DNA from: Hallerella sp963660435
Lineage (GTDB): Bacteria; Fibrobacterota; Fibrobacteria; Fibrobacterales; Fibrobacteraceae
Length of the DNA: 16,693 nucleotides
Direction of reading: 5' to 3'
Assembly (NCBI GenBank): GCA_963660435.1
Contig: CAVKYI010000043.1
Location: forward strand, 1 to 16,693
Positions 14,272-16,693 of this stretch are shown piece after piece. Numbering within the stretch: the first letter of the stretch is position 1; each line of letters begins with the position of its first letter. The position numbers and the translations under genes are program-made. The notes below the pieces were generated by a model. The model searched no databases. It saw nothing but the letters and a program-made list of their open reading frames with translations, and had not been told where the DNA came from.

Positions 14272-16618
14272 AGTTCGCCTCGACGCCGAACTGCAGATAG
14301 ATGCCCATGCCCTTCGCCATGAAGGGAACCAAGTCAAAGCCGTTCGAGGAGCGACCGTCGATATCCCTCGATACCTGCGAACGTTCCCGCGCATTGTCCG
14401 CCCCCAGGAATTTCAAGGCATCGATGTCAAGCGCGGAAAACACATTGTCCGCTTCGACATAAAAACGCACCTTCCGGAAGAAGAAGAGGCGCCCCGGCAA
14501 GTCAAGATTCACCCGGACGTCCGTGCGAAAAAGATCCGTAAACTCGTTATAGTCGCGGATTTCCCTTGTCCCGAGAACGCCTGTCGAAGAACTCGAAGGC
14601 TTGATTCTGTAATAGTAGAGCGGACGATGCCATCCGGCATGGTGCGTGAGAATCACCGACACCAGGGAATCCTTCCGCGGATAGTAGCGTAGCGACGTCG
14701 CCATGTCCAGCCGGGAATTCGCCTCCCACGGGAGAGAGCGTCCATCGTCTAGCGAGTATTCGCCATAGACAGACGAAAGATTCAATCCCAGGGCGAAATG
14801 ATGCAGGGTCCGCGCCTCGACCTTCGCCGCCGCCCCGAGAACCCAGGCGTTGTCGGCACTTGACAGTTCGCGGTAATGCGCATAGGCGAGCGGAACGGGC
14901 AATTCCGGATTCAGGTAGAACCGTCCAAAGCCATGCCCGCTGACGCTAAAGCGCTTTTTCGAAAATCCCGCACCGAACTTTGCCGAAGATCCCGTCACGA
15001 TATCGCTTTCGAGCTTTCCGTCCGACCAGGACTCCCGGAAATCGCCCCGCCAGGCGGCATTTCCAAACAGCCGAAATCCTTCGCCCGGAAGAACTCCGGA
15101 AGCCCCTGCCGAAAGGTTCCTGTCAAAATCGAGCGAAAGCATCGGCGATCCGTGGCCGTGAAAGTCCGCCAGGGCGCCAAACGCGAGTATCGTCTTTTGC
15201 GCCTCGCTTGTCCAAGTCAGGCGACTCGACCCCGAAAGGACTCCCGTGTTAAGCTCGGTCTTTTGTGTCTTCGAGAAATCGGGCCACTTTCTCGTCACGA
15301 AGTGGTGTTCGTAAAGAATCGCGCCGGAAAGATCCGCTCCGAAAAGATGTCCGGGAAACTTCCTGTCCATTCCCGCGGAAAAAGTAGTCTTTTCCTGTTC
15401 GTAGCCGTCGATGAATGTCGCGTTTTCGGGAAGAGCGTCCTGGCGGTAGCCGGTCGTATCGCGGAGCGTATCGGAAGCTTCCTCGCGAACAACCCCGGCA
15501 TGGAAGCTCGTTCCGAGAGCGGATGCGTATTCAAAACCGAGAACCCCGTATGTCCGATGCCCGCGGATGATATCGACGCTGTTCGACGTTTCGAGCGAAG
15601 TCGTCGTGTCCTGGCGAATCACATATTCGTCGCTGCTGTAAACGCCGTTCACCATCCAGCGGTTGTCCAGGGAATCGTGCCCGGCGAGCTGCGCGAACAG
15701 GTCATAGGACGTAAGACTGAACGAGTCCGAATTTTCCGTGGAACAGTCGTCGCAACTCGAATCGCGCTTGCGAAACTCGGTAAAGAACTTTTCGCCCATG
15801 TTCTTGAGCATTTCGGCATCCAGAAAACGGAAGCTGAAGCGGAAGGAATCCCAGAAGAGGAAGGGTCCGCCGACAGTCACTTCGCGCATGGTCGTCCCCG
15901 CCGAAAGCCCGATTTCGAAATCCTCGCCAGAAAGGGTTTCCGGAATGTAATCGACAGAAGTGGCAAGGCCCTGTCCCACGGGACCTTCCCCGTAGTTGTC
16001 GTAGATTTCGACGGATTTCAGAAGATGCGGGTTGATGACGGAGAGGTTTCCCGGAAATCCGATATCGAGATGCCGCATGTTCGGAATGCGAAGCCGTCCC
16101 AAGTGGTAACCGACTTCTTCCGCACGCGAACCGTCGTAGAAAAGATCGCTCGAAAAATCCTTCTGACCCGAAACGCCCTCGAACGAGGACATAAGTTCCG
16201 CGAGGTCAAAGCGCATCCCGACGACATCTTCGAGTTTTTCGACCGTGATGTGCGAAGGTTCGCTCCACTCGACCCTGCTCCCGCCGCCGATAATCGTACT
16301 TTCGCCGAGATTCCGCACGTTCGGATGCATCACGACGACGATATCGAAGAGATCCGCAAAATCGTCGAGCGAGACATGCAGCGTATCGAAACCGTCCTTG
16401 GCAAAAACGAGTTTCGCGCTCCGGGAATCCGCGGTAAGCTCGAAGCGTCCGTTTCCATCCGTCTCGCCAAGCGACCTGCCCGACTCGTAGAGAATCGCCA
16501 CCGAAGAAAGCACATGGTCCGATTCCGACTCGACAACCGTTCCGATGATAGGCGTCGGGGCGGCAAACGCAAACACGGAAAAGAACGCGCCGAGGAGGAC
16601 AAGAATTCGTTTTAGCAT
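14261..16618 (-). CDS. TonB-dependent-receptor-like outer-membrane protein
   Basis: The 785-residue product has a signal peptide (KRILVLLGAFFSVFAFAA, cut near 20). A carboxypeptidase-regulatory-like beta domain follows (about 22-98, IIGTVVESES to VVVMHP). Then comes a plug-like domain (about 115-228) with LLKSVEIYDNYGEGPVGQGLATSVDYIPE (199-227), and a long beta-barrel to the C terminus (YLQFGVEANFAI). Cys289 and Cys292 lie in an acidic putative loop. A substrate cannot be named. The order regulatory domain, plug, barrel is that of SusC-like or simple TonB receptors, but the barrel is short for SusC and no SusD neighbour is seen. ATG at 16618 is chosen because it begins the signal peptide; no Shine-Dalgarno site is evident. 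The gene overlaps the dipeptidase gene by 11 nt, so the two are probably one operon. Confidence 0.85.
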   Translation of the reverse strand: MLKRILVLLGAFFSVFAFAAPTPIIGTVVESESDHVLSSVAILYESGRSLGETDGNGRFELTADSRSAKLVFAKDGFDTLHVSLDDFADLFDIVVVMHPNVRNLGESTIIGGGSRVEWSEPSHITVEKLEDVVGMRFDLAELMSSFEGVSGQKDFSSDLFYDGSRAEEVGYHLGRLRIPNMRHLDIGFPGNLSVINPHLLKSVEIYDNYGEGPVGQGLATSVDYIPETLSGEDFEIGLSAGTTMREVTVGGPFLFWDSFRFSFRFLDAEMLKNMGEKFFTEFRKRDSSCDDCSTENSDSFSLTSYDLFAQLAGHDSLDNRWMVNGVYSSDEYVIRQDTTTSLETSNSVDIIRGHRTYGVLGFEYASALGTSFHAGVVREEASDTLRDTTGYRQDALPENATFIDGYEQEKTTFSAGMDRKFPGHLFGADLSGAILYEHHFVTRKWPDFSKTQKTELNTGVLSGSSRLTWTSEAQKTILAFGALADFHGHGSPMLSLDFDRNLSAGASGVLPGEGFRLFGNAAWRGDFRESWSDGKLESDIVTGSSAKFGAGFSKKRFSVSGHGFGRFYLNPELPVPLAYAHYRELSSADNAWVLGAAAKVEARTLHHFALGLNLSSVYGEYSLDDGRSLPWEANSRLDMATSLRYYPRKDSLVSVILTHHAGWHRPLYYYRIKPSSSSTGVLGTREIRDYNEFTDLFRTDVRVNLDLPGRLFFFRKVRFYVEADNVFSALDIDALKFLGADNARERSQVSRDIDGRSSNGFDLVPFMAKGMGIYLQFGVEANFAI

Positions 16619-16628
16619 ATCAGGCCAT

Positions 16629-16662
16629 AAAATATATATTTTGGTCACCTCTAAAAATTCAA
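16629..16662 (-). promoter_or_regulatory. Probable promoter of the TonB-receptor-like gene
   Basis: The perfect 14-base palindrome aaaatatatatttt (16629-16642) contains, on the minus strand, TATATT (16636-16631) 12 nt before the ATG. TTGAAT (16662-16657) lies 20 nt further upstream. This layout fits a TTG / TAnnTTT pair as in Bacteroidota promoters. After TATATT the sequence TTATGGCC resembles GTGGCC at the same place before hflX. Confidence 0.45.
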
Positions 16663-16693
16663 TTTTCAAAAATTTGGTTGCGACGCTTCGCGC

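Noticed and set aside
14876..16615. 579-codon open frame antisense to the TonB-receptor-like gene
   Set aside because: Same shadow effect; the minus-strand frame has signal peptide, plug and barrel features, while this one is basic and featureless.

Overview
The window carries nine convincing protein genes and two gene-poor stretches. It looks like the chromosome of a Gram-negative bacterium: there are two outer-membrane beta-barrel proteins, several signal peptides, a Gln/Asn amidotransferase subunit (GatB) and a long DUF349 protein. A member of the Fibrobacterota (FCB group) is my best guess. The grounds are the moderately high G+C, the Ala/Thr/Asp-rich secreted protein, the AT-rich TAnnTT-type promoter elements placed directly before start codons (like the -7 element of Bacteroidota) and the tracts of 'acttag' and 'gtcatcctggagg' repeats between genes. 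This assignment is inference; no rRNA or other marker is present.

Layout. Bases 1-300 have no gene. They hold one copy of an intergenic repeat with small hairpins (about 1-72), an imperfect inverted repeat (60-145) and a very strong nested hairpin (181-270). Then, on the minus strand, comes a membrane-bound GGDEF/EAL protein with both domains degenerate (301-2199), divergent from hflX (2254-3372). hflX converges on a minus-strand run: a PIN-like protein (5222-5656), gatB (3722-5176) and a small signal-peptide protein with a TTG start (3369-3716). The hflX stop and the small protein's stop share one CTAG. Divergent from the PIN gene is a secreted porin-like protein with an ADTA-rich linker (5731-7275), closed by a strong intrinsic terminator. 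The gap 7276-7573 contains a second copy of the intergenic repeat, flanked by 20-base direct repeats. Next come priA on the minus strand (7574-9610) and, divergent from it, a DUF349/HEAT-like protein (9740-12616) followed one base later by a Sua5/TsaC-type enzyme (12618-13589). The last block, on the minus strand, is a TonB-receptor-like outer-membrane protein (14261-16618) whose 3' end overlaps an exported VanX-type D-Ala-D-Ala dipeptidase (13549-14271).

Functional picture. Much of the content is translation and genome maintenance: ribosome rescue (HflX), charging of tRNA-Gln/Asn (GatB), tRNA t6A modification (Sua5) and replication restart (PriA). These are interspersed with envelope genes. 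I see no prophage, insertion sequence, CRISPR array, tRNA or rRNA. The least ordinary observations are three: the repeat family whose two copies keep a hairpin by a compensatory change; the recurring TAnnTT element exactly 6 nt before the ATG of three genes that lack a Shine-Dalgarno sequence, which suggests leaderless transcripts; and the GGDEF/EAL protein, which keeps the EAL core but has lost several catalytic residues.
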